This document shows, one piece after another, positions 26,202 through 34,074 of a DNA stretch of 64,000 nt (positions are counted from its first letter, which is position 1; every line of letters starts with the position of its first letter). Origin of the DNA: CAYFMP01 sp964344215 (GTDB lineage Bacteria > Pseudomonadota > Alphaproteobacteria > Rhodospirillales > Casp-alpha2). Both the position numbers and the translations under genes were made by a program. Location of the stretch: positions 22,013-86,012 of the forward strand of contig CAYFMP010000006.1 in assembly GCA_964344215.1 (NCBI GenBank), read 5' to 3'. The notes under the pieces are model-generated. The model did not search any database. It was not told where the DNA came from and worked only from the letters and a program-made list of their open reading frames with translations.

Positions 26202-26858
26202 TCAGGGAGCGCGGTCGATCACCTCATACTCGACCCGCGGTCCAGTCGGCTCAAGGGGCAGGCGGTCGTCCCACAGCGAATCGTCATAGTACTTGTTCAG
26301 TTCGATCTCTTCCGCTGGGTCGACGAGGACTCCGGGACCTAGGCCCCGGCGCTCAGATCCGCCCGCCTGCGACCACCGGCAGGCCTCCAAACCAGCCCCG
26401 GTTTGCCTCCGTGAGACCTTGTTGACGAGGCGGAGAAGTTTCATGGCGAAAGGCTTCGTTTCCGGATCGCGTTTTGGGTAGGCCACCCCGAGCTTCCCCT
26501 CTCCCAGAAGAGGTGGGTCGAACGCCCATTTTTTGGCTGGATCAAGCCACAACCACTCCGACCTCTTCAGGTCAAGACGAACCCATGGACGCACGAGTTG
26601 GCGTTGCATTTCCACGTTGATGTGCCATACGCCTTCCTGTCCGGGAGCGGGAAGGGAGACGGAGGCATAACGTGTCGGCGCATGTGTGAGATTCGGGACC
26701 GGAACGGTGCGCTCCGTAATGCTGGCGCTTTGTTCCCCGAAGAAAAGAGCGCCGGGAGAGAACTCACGTAAAACCCGACTGAAAGCAAGTTCGTCCCTTT
26801 CGGACAAGATAATCCATCGCGACCTGAAATAGGCACTTCGCTCTTTGTATGACACCAT
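26202..26858 (-). CDS. Unknown protein, candidate immunity partner of the upstream gene
   Basis: The 218-residue product has no signal peptide or membrane segment and matches no family I know. It has aromatic-rich and acidic stretches, such as KRSEWLWLDPAKKWAFD and LNKYYDDSLWDD near the C terminus. It follows the PG-binding-repeat gene by 40 bases on the same strand. It has no Shine-Dalgarno sequence. Instead its ATG directly abuts a perfect hairpin (26859-26886). The position right after a candidate polymorphic toxin is the usual place of an immunity gene; that is inference from context only. The next in-frame ATG is over 80 codons on, so the annotated start is the reasonable one. Confidence 0.6.
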   Translation of the reverse strand: MVSYKERSAYFRSRWIILSERDELAFSRVLREFSPGALFFGEQSASITERTVPVPNLTHAPTRYASVSLPAPGQEGVWHINVEMQRQLVRPWVRLDLKRSEWLWLDPAKKWAFDPPLLGEGKLGVAYPKRDPETKPFAMKLLRLVNKVSRRQTGAGLEACRWSQAGGSERRGLGPGVLVDPAEEIELNKYYDDSLWDDRLPLEPTGPRVEYEVIDRAP

Positions 26859-26886
26859 GCCACAACCGTAAGTTTACGGTTGTGGC
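26859..26886 (-). promoter_or_regulatory. Perfect 13-bp hairpin between the toxin-like and immunity-like genes
   Basis: The arms GCCACAACCGTAA and TTACGGTTGTGGC are exact complements with only two bases between them. They fill 28 of the 40 intergenic bases and end one base before the downstream ATG. There is no T-tract, so a classic intrinsic terminator is unlikely. It may act as an RNA processing, stability or translation-control element. Confidence 0.75.
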
Positions 26887-26898
26887 GGGTCAAGGCGG

Positions 26899-28407
26899 TC
26901 ACTTCGGCATCATCCAGTCTTTTCCGATCAGGACAATATGGTGAACCTCGCCTTCTTGGCGTCGCGCTTCCAGACCACGATAGCCGCGCAAGGCATTGTC
27001 CAGTTCGTGCTGTTTCGGCTTGCCGTTTCGATCGACATCGACGGTCTGGACGTGGATGAATGTCTTTCCGTCGGGCGAGACGAAGGTCATATCTGTACGG
27101 ATCGAGCCAGCCCGGCCATCGCCTGTTTTTCGACCGGGCAACGGAAAGGCGTGAGCGGGCCCGGCTATGTAGTACTCGGTCATTTCCGCTCCGGTCTTCC
27201 GATCCCGACCGCCGGCGATGTGCCTCCAGCCCGGATTCGCATCGAGGATGTCGTCCCGAACACTGTCCAGGTGTTTCTTCGTTCGCGGATTACCCTTGCT
27301 TTCAAGTATTGTGGAGTCGAACTCCCCGGGTTCCAGCGACGGATGAATAAAGATAGTCGGCTTCTCGACGTCCGGTATGGGCCGCGAGAGGTCGGGAAGT
27401 TCGACCGGTGTTGCCGGAAACTCGGTCTTTGTGGGCGGGCGGTCTTCGTCGCGTGGCGGTTCCGAGGGCGGTGTCGGCGGCGACGGCGGCGCGATGTCGG
27501 TGCGCGGGCGGGCGGCGCCGGGCTCGGGCGGGGTTGGCGTCTCGTCGACTTGGTGGCCCTGCCTTCGCATTTGCTGGCGGATCAGTTCCTGGGCGGCGAT
27601 GCCGGTGCCGACGGCGGCCGCGGCGCCGCCGAGCCCGAGCGGGTTCTCCATCGCCCCTTCGGTGAAGCCGGAGCCGCCGCCGGGGCGGGGTTTGCGGGCC
27701 ATCGCCAGTTGTGTTTTCCCGCCATCGGTCCTAGTGCCGGTCTCGGCGCTGTCGCCGCGATGGGCCCGCACTTTCGGGGCGATCGCCTTGTCGAGTGCCC
27801 GTTCGGTCTCGCCGCCGGGACGGAGCCAGCCGTCGGGCTTGACGCCGGCCGCCCGCTGGAAGGCGCGGACGGCTTCGAACAGTCCGTCGTCGGGACGATT
27901 GGCGGCGACGGCTTTGTCGCCCGGGAGGTGGCCGGCCCAGGCCAGGGCGCGCTTCAGCGCCAACAGGTCGCGCGGCCGGTTGGCGCGGCCGGCGCCGATG
28001 CCGGCGCCGATGCCGAAGGTGGCCGGTCGCGGCGACGGCCGGGCGACGGTGGTGAAGACGCCTTGAGGGATCGGATCGCGGCGGCGGTCCGACCGGCGGC
28101 GGCGGTCCCACTCGCCCTCGACGATGCTACGGCGTCTTTGCGGCGTTCGTTCGTCGAGGGCGCGGCCGAGAGCGGTGATGGTCGGCCCGCCGGGCTTGGC
28201 GACGCCGTCCTCACGGAGGCCGCTGCGGCGCTGGAAGGCCTTGATGCCGTCGATCAGCGGCATGTCGGGGTAGCGGGTCAGGCCATAGCGTTTCGGCGAG
28301 TCGTAGAGGCCCAGGGAATGCAGGGCCTGCTTGGTCTTCAGCACGTCGTCCTCGTCCATCGTATAGGCGAGGCCCAACGGGCGCTTCAGTCGGAAGGGGC
28401 GCAACAT
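26899..28407 (-). CDS. Candidate polymorphic toxin with two PG-binding-type repeats and a C-terminal effector-like domain
   Basis: The 502-residue product has two peptidoglycan-binding-1-type repeats, at about residues 18-85 (GIKAFQRRSGLREDG) and 145-210 (AVRAFQRAAGVKPDG). They are separated by an Arg-rich stretch. A Gly/Ala-rich helix (about 255-285) and a strongly Pro-rich linker (about 288-345) follow. The compact C-terminal domain (about 350-502) contains NPGWRHIAGGRDRKTGAEM, the block RAGSIRTDMTFVSPDGKTF followed by HVQTVD, and a closing EVHHIVLIG. The block loosely resembles the core of PD-(D/E)XK nucleases, but the usual ExK is HVQ here, so this is tentative. No signal peptide is visible. 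The start is the ATG at 28407, behind AGGAG. A small unknown gene follows 40 bases later. Modular N-terminal, linker and C-terminal layout plus a small partner suggests a toxin-immunity pair. Confidence 0.65.
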   Translation of the reverse strand: MLRPFRLKRPLGLAYTMDEDDVLKTKQALHSLGLYDSPKRYGLTRYPDMPLIDGIKAFQRRSGLREDGVAKPGGPTITALGRALDERTPQRRRSIVEGEWDRRRRSDRRRDPIPQGVFTTVARPSPRPATFGIGAGIGAGRANRPRDLLALKRALAWAGHLPGDKAVAANRPDDGLFEAVRAFQRAAGVKPDGWLRPGGETERALDKAIAPKVRAHRGDSAETGTRTDGGKTQLAMARKPRPGGGSGFTEGAMENPLGLGGAAAAVGTGIAAQELIRQQMRRQGHQVDETPTPPEPGAARPRTDIAPPSPPTPPSEPPRDEDRPPTKTEFPATPVELPDLSRPIPDVEKPTIFIHPSLEPGEFDSTILESKGNPRTKKHLDSVRDDILDANPGWRHIAGGRDRKTGAEMTEYYIAGPAHAFPLPGRKTGDGRAGSIRTDMTFVSPDGKTFIHVQTVDVDRNGKPKQHELDNALRGYRGLEARRQEGEVHHIVLIGKDWMMPK

Positions 28408-28475
28408 GAGTATCTCCTGGCGCCCGGGCGCGGCACCCGCCCGTCAAGGCGAAGGCGCGCACGTGGGCGCTCTGT

Positions 28476-28542
28476 CCGGCGCGGACGCACCACGAGGGCC
28501 GCGTCGCGCGGTTAAAACAATGGGTTGTTCGGGAGTGTTGTC
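28476..28542. repeat. Direct repeat B, in the leader of the toxin-like gene
   Basis: About 67 bases matching B' (26119-26184), with the shared block TTCGGGAGTGTTGTC at 28528-28542. It lies inside the predicted 5' untranslated leader, between the promoter at 28606-28634 and the start codon at 28407. Together B and B' bracket the two-gene unit. Confidence 0.6.
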
Positions 28543-28605
28543 CGCTTTCGGTTGTCCCGGCCGGTCTACGCCGAACCGAGGCCGCACGGGCACTCGATCA
28601 TGGTT

Positions 28606-28634
28606 TGTATATGATAGAATTCATGAAATGTCAA
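28606..28634 (-). promoter_or_regulatory. Strong sigma-70-type promoter of the toxin-like gene
   Basis: On the minus strand a perfect TTGACA (28634-28629) is followed after exactly 17 bases by TATACA (28611-28606). It sits in a low-GC patch and would produce a leader of about 190 bases before the ATG at 28407. Confidence 0.65.
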
Positions 28635-28825
28635 GAAAAATATCATAATTCCACGAAAATAAGAATAACAGCCGACAAACGCTTGAAATCGAACCGGTTT
28701 TCGGGCGGGCGGCGAGCGGGGAACCGGGGTTCGGCAGCCGTGCGGCCTCAACCACGGATGCACGCATCCGGGCCGTGAAAACGGGACAGGCTTTCCAATC
28801 GCCGCCCTCGATGCCCGCCTCCTCC

Positions 28826-28960
28826 CTACTGGTACTGGGTCTTGTGCCATTCCTGGACGATGATGACGCCGTTGGCGCCCGACGAGAACAGCAGCGGTAT
28901 CCGGGTACGGGCGTCCTCAAACTCGTAGCGGCCGTCGATGGCGGCGACCATGCGAAGCTC
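28826..28960. repeat. Direct repeat A (3' end of the lipoprotein gene)
   Basis: This is the intact source copy of fragment A' at 25980-26113. The first 86 bases are identical between the copies. Confidence 0.85.
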
Positions 28961-29431
28961 GGCGGTCTGGCGGGCCGGCACCCGGAGCCGGGCGATGCAG
29001 GTATCGTCCTGGCGCTCGCCGTCGATGGTGATGCGGATCACCGCCATGTTCCTGAAGAACTCCTTGGCCGTGAAGTAGTGGTCTTTGTCGTCGCGGTTGC
29101 GGATGCGGAAGACGTAGGGCCAGCCCTGTTTCATCTGCACGATCATCGGCTCGAACTCGCCGTGGCGGATGCGCATGTTGACCTCCGGCACCCGCGTCCA
29201 GTTGACCTTGCGCAGTGCCTTCTTCGAAACTTGCGCGCATTCGTCGGGGTCGAACGGCGACAGGGCAGCGAAATCGGGCAGCGAGGGCAGCGACGGCAGG
29301 CTCGGCCACGCCGGCATCGATTCGAGGAACGACGAGCCGAACCCGAAGCCCGACGAGCCGCAGGCCGACAACCCCAGCAGGGCCGCCGCCGCCGCTACGC
29401 CGCGCAGGGCACGCTGGGTCCGCGCCTTCAT
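28826..29431 (-). CDS. Lipoprotein with a cupredoxin-like domain
   Basis: The 201-residue protein has a basic N terminus, a hydrophobic signal stretch and a lipobox LSAC with the acylated Cys at residue 24. A Pro/Ser-rich spacer with WPSLPSLPSLPDF repeats precedes the C-terminal domain. The segment FEPMIVQMKQGWPYVFRIRN followed by DDKDHYF is the pattern of small cupredoxin-like domains. The usual Cys-His-Met copper-ligand cluster is not seen near the C terminus, so metal binding is doubtful. The last 45 codons are duplicated at 25980-26113. It is divergent from nudC across 199 bases. Confidence 0.75.
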   Translation of the reverse strand: MKARTQRALRGVAAAAALLGLSACGSSGFGFGSSFLESMPAWPSLPSLPSLPDFAALSPFDPDECAQVSKKALRKVNWTRVPEVNMRIRHGEFEPMIVQMKQGWPYVFRIRNRDDKDHYFTAKEFFRNMAVIRITIDGERQDDTCIARLRVPARQTAELRMVAAIDGRYEFEDARTRIPLLFSSGANGVIIVQEWHKTQYQ

Positions 29432-29630
29432 GGTGCGCCTCCTCCCGTCAAAGCCTCAAGCCCCGCCCGCGGCTGGGTCCGCCGAACGGAGGTGAGGCAC
29501 AATACCACAAAATCTGGGGTTTTGAGCCAAAAAACGCACAATATGGTGGAAAACTCGGGTTTTCCGACCATGTTTCGACAACCGTTCGCCCGCCGTTGTT
29601 CCTCAGCGATTCCTGTGTCAGGCTGGCGGC

Positions 29631-30602
29631 ATGGCGCATGGACTGAAATACACCGGCAACGGGCTCGACCGGGCGTCGGCCGAACGCCGCGACCCGGCCT
29701 GGGTCGCCGCCCGGCTGGCCGCCGCCGACACCCGCATCGTGCCGGTGTGGCGGAGCCGCAACCTGATCGCCGGCTTAGACGACGATCCGGCGGCACCGCG
29801 GGCCACCTTCGTCGACGGCAGCGACGCCGCCGGCCGCCTGATCGAAGCGGCCGACGAGCTGGTGCTGCTCGGCCTCGACGGCGGCACCGCTTATTTCGCG
29901 ACCGACCTGTCCGAGTTCGAGGAGCCGGAAGCCGCCGTCCTGGCGGCGGACACCGGCGGCGCCTTCGTCGACCTGCGCCAGGCCGGCAGCCTGATGTCTC
30001 GGGCCGAAGCGGCGCTGAGCGCGTACGCCCGCGGCATGATGCACTGGCACCGCCGGCACCGCTTCTGCGGCGTCTGCGGCCGCCCGACGCAAAGCCGCCA
30101 CGGCGGGCACTTGCGGGTTTGCGACGCACCAGACGGCGGCCACGAGACCTTCCCGCGCACCGATCCGGCCGTCATCATGCTGATCCACCACCAGCCGACC
30201 GGCAGCGGCCCGCCGCTCTGCCTGCTCGGCCGCCATAACAGGTGGGCGCCCGGCAACTATTCGACCCTGGCCGGATTCGTCGAACCGGGTGAGAGCCTGG
30301 AGGAGACGGTGGCGCGCGAGGTCTGGGAGGAAGCCGGCGTCCGGGTCGACGAAGTTCGCTACCGGGCCTCGCAACCGTGGCCGTTTCCGTCGTCGCTGAT
30401 GCTCGGATTCTGGGGCCGAGCCGAGACCACCGACATCGCCGTCGACGGCGAGGAGTTGGAGGACGCCCAGTGGTTCACGGCGGGCGAGGTTCGCGGTTTC
30501 GGCGAATGGGGGCAGTCGTCGGAGGGCTCGAAGTGCCTACCGCGCCGAGATTCGATCTCGCGCTGGCTGATCGACACCTGGCTCGACGAGGTCGGCGCGT
30601 GA
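29631..30602 (+). CDS. nudC: NAD(+) diphosphatase (NudC type)
   Basis: The 323-residue Nudix hydrolase cleaves NADH to NMNH and AMP and can decap NAD-RNA. The N-terminal domain is followed by a zinc ribbon near residue 145 and the Nudix domain. The Nudix box spans LAGFVEPGESLEETVAREV and WEEAGV. The NudC specificity motif SQPWPFPSSLMLGF is present. The zinc site is unusual: FCGVC gives two cysteines and RVCDAPDGGH a third, but the fourth Cys is missing, with Gly at the aligned position and a His nearby. The ATG at 29631 fits the family. The downstream gene overlaps its stop (GTGA). Confidence 0.93.
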   Translation: MAHGLKYTGNGLDRASAERRDPAWVAARLAAADTRIVPVWRSRNLIAGLDDDPAAPRATFVDGSDAAGRLIEAADELVLLGLDGGTAYFATDLSEFEEPEAAVLAADTGGAFVDLRQAGSLMSRAEAALSAYARGMMHWHRRHRFCGVCGRPTQSRHGGHLRVCDAPDGGHETFPRTDPAVIMLIHHQPTGSGPPLCLLGRHNRWAPGNYSTLAGFVEPGESLEETVAREVWEEAGVRVDEVRYRASQPWPFPSSLMLGFWGRAETTDIAVDGEELEDAQWFTAGEVRGFGEWGQSSEGSKCLPRRDSISRWLIDTWLDEVGA

Positions 30603-30958
30603 GCGACGGGTTCGTCGACCGACTGAATGGAATCCTGGACGCTACCGCCAACTTCCCGCCGGACGGCTGCTCCATCGAGTGCAAGCGATTCTTCGGCGGC
30701 GCGGCGGCCTGGGCCGACAAGCGCATCTTCGTCTCGCTGACGCCGGCCGGCCTCGCTCTCAAGCTTTCTGAGACCGACCGCCGGGAGATGCTGGCGGCCG
30801 GCGGCCGGGCGCTGCGCTATTTTCCGAAGGCGCCGGTCAAGAAGGACTATGCAGTGGTGCCGGACGGCATCGCCGCCGATCCGGCGGCGCTCGGCCCGTG
30901 GATCGCGCGGGCGGCGGCCCATGTGCTGAGCCTGCCGAAGCCGGATAAGGGAAAATGA
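30599..30958 (+). CDS. TfoX N-terminal domain protein
   Basis: The 119-residue product contains only the TfoX N-terminal domain, with CSIECKRFFGGAAAWADKR, VSLTPAGLALKL and ALRYFPKAPVKKDYAVVP. The C-terminal domain of the competence regulator TfoX is absent, as is common in small proteins of this family whose role is unknown. It starts at a GTG overlapping the nudC stop, so it is translationally coupled to nudC. It ends nine bases from the convergent pheA stop. Confidence 0.82.
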   Translation: MSDGFVDRLNGILDATANFPPDGCSIECKRFFGGAAAWADKRIFVSLTPAGLALKLSETDRREMLAAGGRALRYFPKAPVKKDYAVVPDGIAADPAALGPWIARAAAHVLSLPKPDKGK

Positions 30959-30967
30959 CGGCGCCGT

Positions 30968-31831
30968 TCAGTCGCCGTGGTTGCCGGCCTGCTCGACGCG
31001 GTAGCCGTGAGCCGGGTAGGTGCCGAGCACCTTGACCTCGTGGGTGAAGAATGCCAACTCCTCGAGCGCCAGCTTCAAAGGCGTCTGTTGCGGGTGGCCT
31101 TCGACGTCGGCATAGAACTGGGCGGCGACGAAGTCGCCGCGCACGTAGCTCTCGAGCTTGGTCATGTTGACGCCGTTGGTGGCGAACCCGCCCAACGCCT
31201 TGAACAGGGCAGCCGGCACATTGCGGACCCGGAACACGAAGCTGGTGATACAATCGTCGCGCTCGGCGCTCGGCACGTCCGGATCGCTGGCCATGACCAC
31301 GAAGCGCGTCGTGTTGTGCTCGGCGTCCTCGATGCCGGCCTGCAGCGAAATCAGGCCGTCCAGCTCGGCTGCCAACTCGGAACCGATGGCCGCTTGAGTG
31401 GTGTCACCCATGGCCGCAACGTCGGCCGCCGCGCCCGCCGTATCGACGTGCTCGATCGGCTCGATGGCGAGCTCGCGGATCAGGTTGCGGCATTGGTTGA
31501 GGGCGTGGATGTGGCTGTGGACGTGTGTCAGTCCATCGACAGTGGCGCCCTCGACGCCGAGCAGATGATGGTTCACCCGCTGGAAGTGCTCGGCCACGAT
31601 GTGCAGTCCCGAATCGGGCAGCAGGTGATGAATGTCGGCGACCCGGCCGGCCACCGAGTTGTCGATGGGAATCATCGCCAGCCGAGCGACGCCGTCGTGC
31701 ACGGTGGCGAAGGCGTCCTCGAACGAGCGGCACGGCAGCGTCGTCATATCCGGATAGGCGCTGCGGCACGCCATGTCCGAATAGGCGCCGGGAACGCCTT
31801 GAAACGAAATCGTCTTGTCCGGGTCCGACAC
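30968..31831 (-). CDS. pheA: Prephenate dehydratase
   Basis: The 287-residue enzyme converts prephenate to phenylpyruvate. It is monofunctional, with no chorismate mutase domain. The N-terminal FQGVPGAYSDMA, the catalytic TRF motif in EHNTTRFVVMAS, and the C-terminal ACT domain with LFKALGGFATNGVNMTKLES (phenylalanine feedback) are clear. The GTG at 31831 gives the usual N terminus; the frame stays open upstream into kdsB as a shadow. It follows kdsB by 16 bases and is its operon partner. Confidence 0.95.
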   Translation of the reverse strand: MSDPDKTISFQGVPGAYSDMACRSAYPDMTTLPCRSFEDAFATVHDGVARLAMIPIDNSVAGRVADIHHLLPDSGLHIVAEHFQRVNHHLLGVEGATVDGLTHVHSHIHALNQCRNLIRELAIEPIEHVDTAGAAADVAAMGDTTQAAIGSELAAELDGLISLQAGIEDAEHNTTRFVVMASDPDVPSAERDDCITSFVFRVRNVPAALFKALGGFATNGVNMTKLESYVRGDFVAAQFYADVEGHPQQTPLKLALEELAFFTHEVKVLGTYPAHGYRVEQAGNHGD

Positions 31832-31847
31832 GCTGACGGCTCCGCGA

Positions 31848-32624
31848 TTACGGTTGTGCGGCCAGCAACTCGCGGGCGCGCTCCAGATCGGCCGGAGTAT
31901 CGACACCGAGGGGAACCGTGTCAACGCGCTGGGCATCGATGCGCATGCCGTTCTCCAGCGCGCGTAGCTGTTCGAGGCGTTCGCGCCGCTCCAGCACACC
32001 CGGCGGCAGCCTGACGAAGCGCTCCAGCGCCGTGCGCCTGAACGCATAGATGCCGATGTGATGGTACAGCGGCCCATCGCCCCACGGCATGGCGACGCGG
32101 CTGAAATAGAGCGCCTGACCGCAGCGCTCGGCGGCGGGCATCGTCAACGCCACCTTCGGCGTGCTGTCGTCGTCGATCTCGGTCTGATCGACGATCTCGG
32201 CGACAAGGGTGGCGATATCGCAGGTCGGCTCGGCCAGCGGCAGCAGCACGGCGCGCAGCAGATCGGGGGCGATATCCGGCAGGTCGCCCTGCAGGTTGAC
32301 GACGCAGTCGTGGCGCTTCTGCGGATCGACGGTACAGACGGCCTCGAACACCCGGTCCGAGCCCGACGCGTGGTCGGGTCGCGTGTAGACGGCGTCACCG
32401 CCGGCCTCTTTGACGACATCGATAATCTCGATGTCGCCGCAGGCGACGATGACCGGACCGATATCGGCCTCGACGGCGCGCCGCCACACATGAACGATCA
32501 TCGGCTCGCCGCCGATGTCGGCCAGCGGCTTGCCAGGCAACCGGGTCGAGGCCAGGCGCGCCGGGATGACGACGATGGGGGATGTCGGCGGCCCGGCGGG
32601 CGGCATGATTTGGTCGGCAGCCAT
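31848..32624 (-). CDS. kdsB: 3-deoxy-manno-octulosonate cytidylyltransferase
   Basis: The 258-residue enzyme activates KDO with CTP for lipopolysaccharide core synthesis, so the organism makes LPS. The N-terminal IPARLASTRLPGKPLADIGG and the segments VNLQGDLPDIAPDLL and HIGIYAFRRTALERFV are family hallmarks. I use the ATG at 32624; another ATG lies at 32636. The pheA gene follows after 16 bases. The cytochrome gene at 32747 is divergent. Confidence 0.95.
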   Translation of the reverse strand: MAADQIMPPAGPPTSPIVVIPARLASTRLPGKPLADIGGEPMIVHVWRRAVEADIGPVIVACGDIEIIDVVKEAGGDAVYTRPDHASGSDRVFEAVCTVDPQKRHDCVVNLQGDLPDIAPDLLRAVLLPLAEPTCDIATLVAEIVDQTEIDDDSTPKVALTMPAAERCGQALYFSRVAMPWGDGPLYHHIGIYAFRRTALERFVRLPPGVLERRERLEQLRALENGMRIDAQRVDTVPLGVDTPADLERARELLAAQP

Positions 32625-32746
32625 GGCCCGGAGCATACCGCGCCCACGGTATCGCTCCAACACCGAAGCCGCCGCCAACCAGTCATTGAACCGGCCGATG
32701 GACGGGGCTACATTGCCTGCCGGATTTCCGGCAGAGGAACAGAGTT

Positions 32747-33283
32747 ATGCATTTCTCCATACTCGAAAAAGCAGGTTTCGCCTTGCTGATCACGGCATGG
32801 CTGGTATGGGGCTCCAACGCCGTCGGTAACATTCTGGTCCAGGCCGAACCGACGCAGACGGCGGCCGTCGCCGCTACCGACACCGCGCCCGAGCCAGCGC
32901 CGGCCACCGAAAGCGCACCGGCCGCTGCCGAGGATGCGCTGGCCATGTTGGGCTCGGCCGACGCCGAAGCCGGCGTCAAGGTGTTCAAGAAGTGCAAGGC
33001 CTGCCACACCACGAACGAGGGCGGCAAGAACAAGGTCGGCCCCAATCTGTGGGACGTCGTCGGCCGCGCCAAGGCGTCGGCCTCCGGCTACAAGTTTTCC
33101 GACGCTATGAGCGGGCTCGGCGGCGAGTGGTCCTATGGCGACCTCGATGCCTTTCTGACGGCGCCGAAGGCATTCGCCAAAGGCACCAAGATGAGCTATT
33201 CGGGTCTCAAGAAGGCCTCCGACCGGGCTGCCGTCATTCTTTATCTGCGCTCGCTGAGCGCCGCGCCAAAGCCGTTGCCATGA
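32747..33283 (+). CDS. Membrane-anchored cytochrome c of the CycM / c552 type
   Basis: The 178-residue protein has an N-terminal membrane anchor (about residues 9-27), an Ala/Pro-rich linker to about residue 63, and a single c-type domain. The haem motif CKACH places the Cys residues at 83 and 86 and the His ligand at 87. GPNLWDVVGR and the Met ligand in GTKMSYSG are typical. This family carries electrons from the bc1 complex to terminal oxidase in alphaproteobacteria. Its stop overlaps the start of hisN (ATGA). Confidence 0.92.
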   Translation: MHFSILEKAGFALLITAWLVWGSNAVGNILVQAEPTQTAAVAATDTAPEPAPATESAPAAAEDALAMLGSADAEAGVKVFKKCKACHTTNEGGKNKVGPNLWDVVGRAKASASGYKFSDAMSGLGGEWSYGDLDAFLTAPKAFAKGTKMSYSGLKKASDRAAVILYLRSLSAAPKPLP

Positions 33284-34074
33284 CCGCAGCCGGCGGCGGG
33301 ACGGACGACGTCACCGCTTTTCTCGACCTGGCCGGACGGCTGGCCGACGCCGCCGCACCCGTCGCCATGAAGTATTTCCGCTCCGGCGTTGCCGCCGACG
33401 CCAAGGCCGACGACAGCCCGGTGACCGTCGCCGATCGGGAGGCCGAGGCGGTGATGCGGGGCTTCATCGCCGACGTCTATCCCGAACACGGCATCGTTGG
33501 CGAGGAACACGGGACCGAGAATGCCGACGCCGAGTACGTCTGGGTGCTCGATCCGATCGACGGTACTCAGTCCTTCGTCACCGGCAAGCCCCTGTTCGGC
33601 ACCCTCATAGCGCTCTTGCACGAAGGCCGCGCCGTTCTCGGGCTGATGGACATGCCGGCCCTGGGCGAGCGTTGGATCGGCGTCGCCGGGCAACCGACCA
33701 CATTCAACGGCCGCGGCGTCGCCGTTCGCCAGTGCCCGGGTCTCGAAGACGCCTGGCTCTACGCCACCTCGCCACACATGTTCACGGAAACGCATTTCCC
33801 GCGTTTCGAGGTGCTCCGCCGCAACGCCAAGCGCACCGTCTACGGGGCCGAGTGCATGGCCTACGGGCTGCTCGCCAACGGTTACGTCGACATCGTCTGC
33901 GAGGACACCATGGAGCCTTATGACTACGCGGCGTTGGTACCCATCGTCGAGGGTGCCGGTGGCGTCATGACCGATTGGCAGGGCGCGCCTCTGGGCCTGC
34001 AATCGGACGGCACGGTGCTGGCGGTTGGCGATCCGGCGCTGCACGCAAAATTGGTGAAGGTTTTGCGCCGCTGA
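33280..34074 (+). CDS. hisN: Histidinol-phosphatase-like inositol monophosphatase family enzyme
   Basis: The 264-residue metal-dependent phosphatase has GEEHG with the metal-binding Glu, VLDPIDGTQSFVTG and the second Asp region EDTMEPYDYAALVPIVEGAG. Sequence style matches the HisN-type histidinol phosphatases of alphaproteobacteria, which perform the penultimate step of histidine synthesis. An inositol-phosphatase role cannot be excluded. The ATG overlaps the cytochrome stop. Confidence 0.88.
   Translation: MTAAGGGTDDVTAFLDLAGRLADAAAPVAMKYFRSGVAADAKADDSPVTVADREAEAVMRGFIADVYPEHGIVGEEHGTENADAEYVWVLDPIDGTQSFVTGKPLFGTLIALLHEGRAVLGLMDMPALGERWIGVAGQPTTFNGRGVAVRQCPGLEDAWLYATSPHMFTETHFPRFEVLRRNAKRTVYGAECMAYGLLANGYVDIVCEDTMEPYDYAALVPIVEGAGGVMTDWQGAPLGLQSDGTVLAVGDPALHAKLVKVLRR

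Larger units (their letters stand above)
28408..28825. other. Non-coding stretch upstream of the toxin-like gene
   Basis: These 418 bases hold direct repeat B (28476-28542), a strong minus-strand promoter (28606-28634) inside an AT-rich patch (28600-28670), and GC-rich sequence of no recognised content up to the lipoprotein stop at 28826. No convincing gene is present. Confidence 0.6.

Noticed and set aside
26859..26886. The hairpin considered as an integron attC site or intrinsic terminator
   Set aside because: It lacks attC core sites and extrahelical bases, and it has no T-tract.
28621..28920. A short open frame running from the promoter patch into the lipoprotein end
   Set aside because: It reads the lipoprotein codons in the wrong frame and lacks its own ribosome site.
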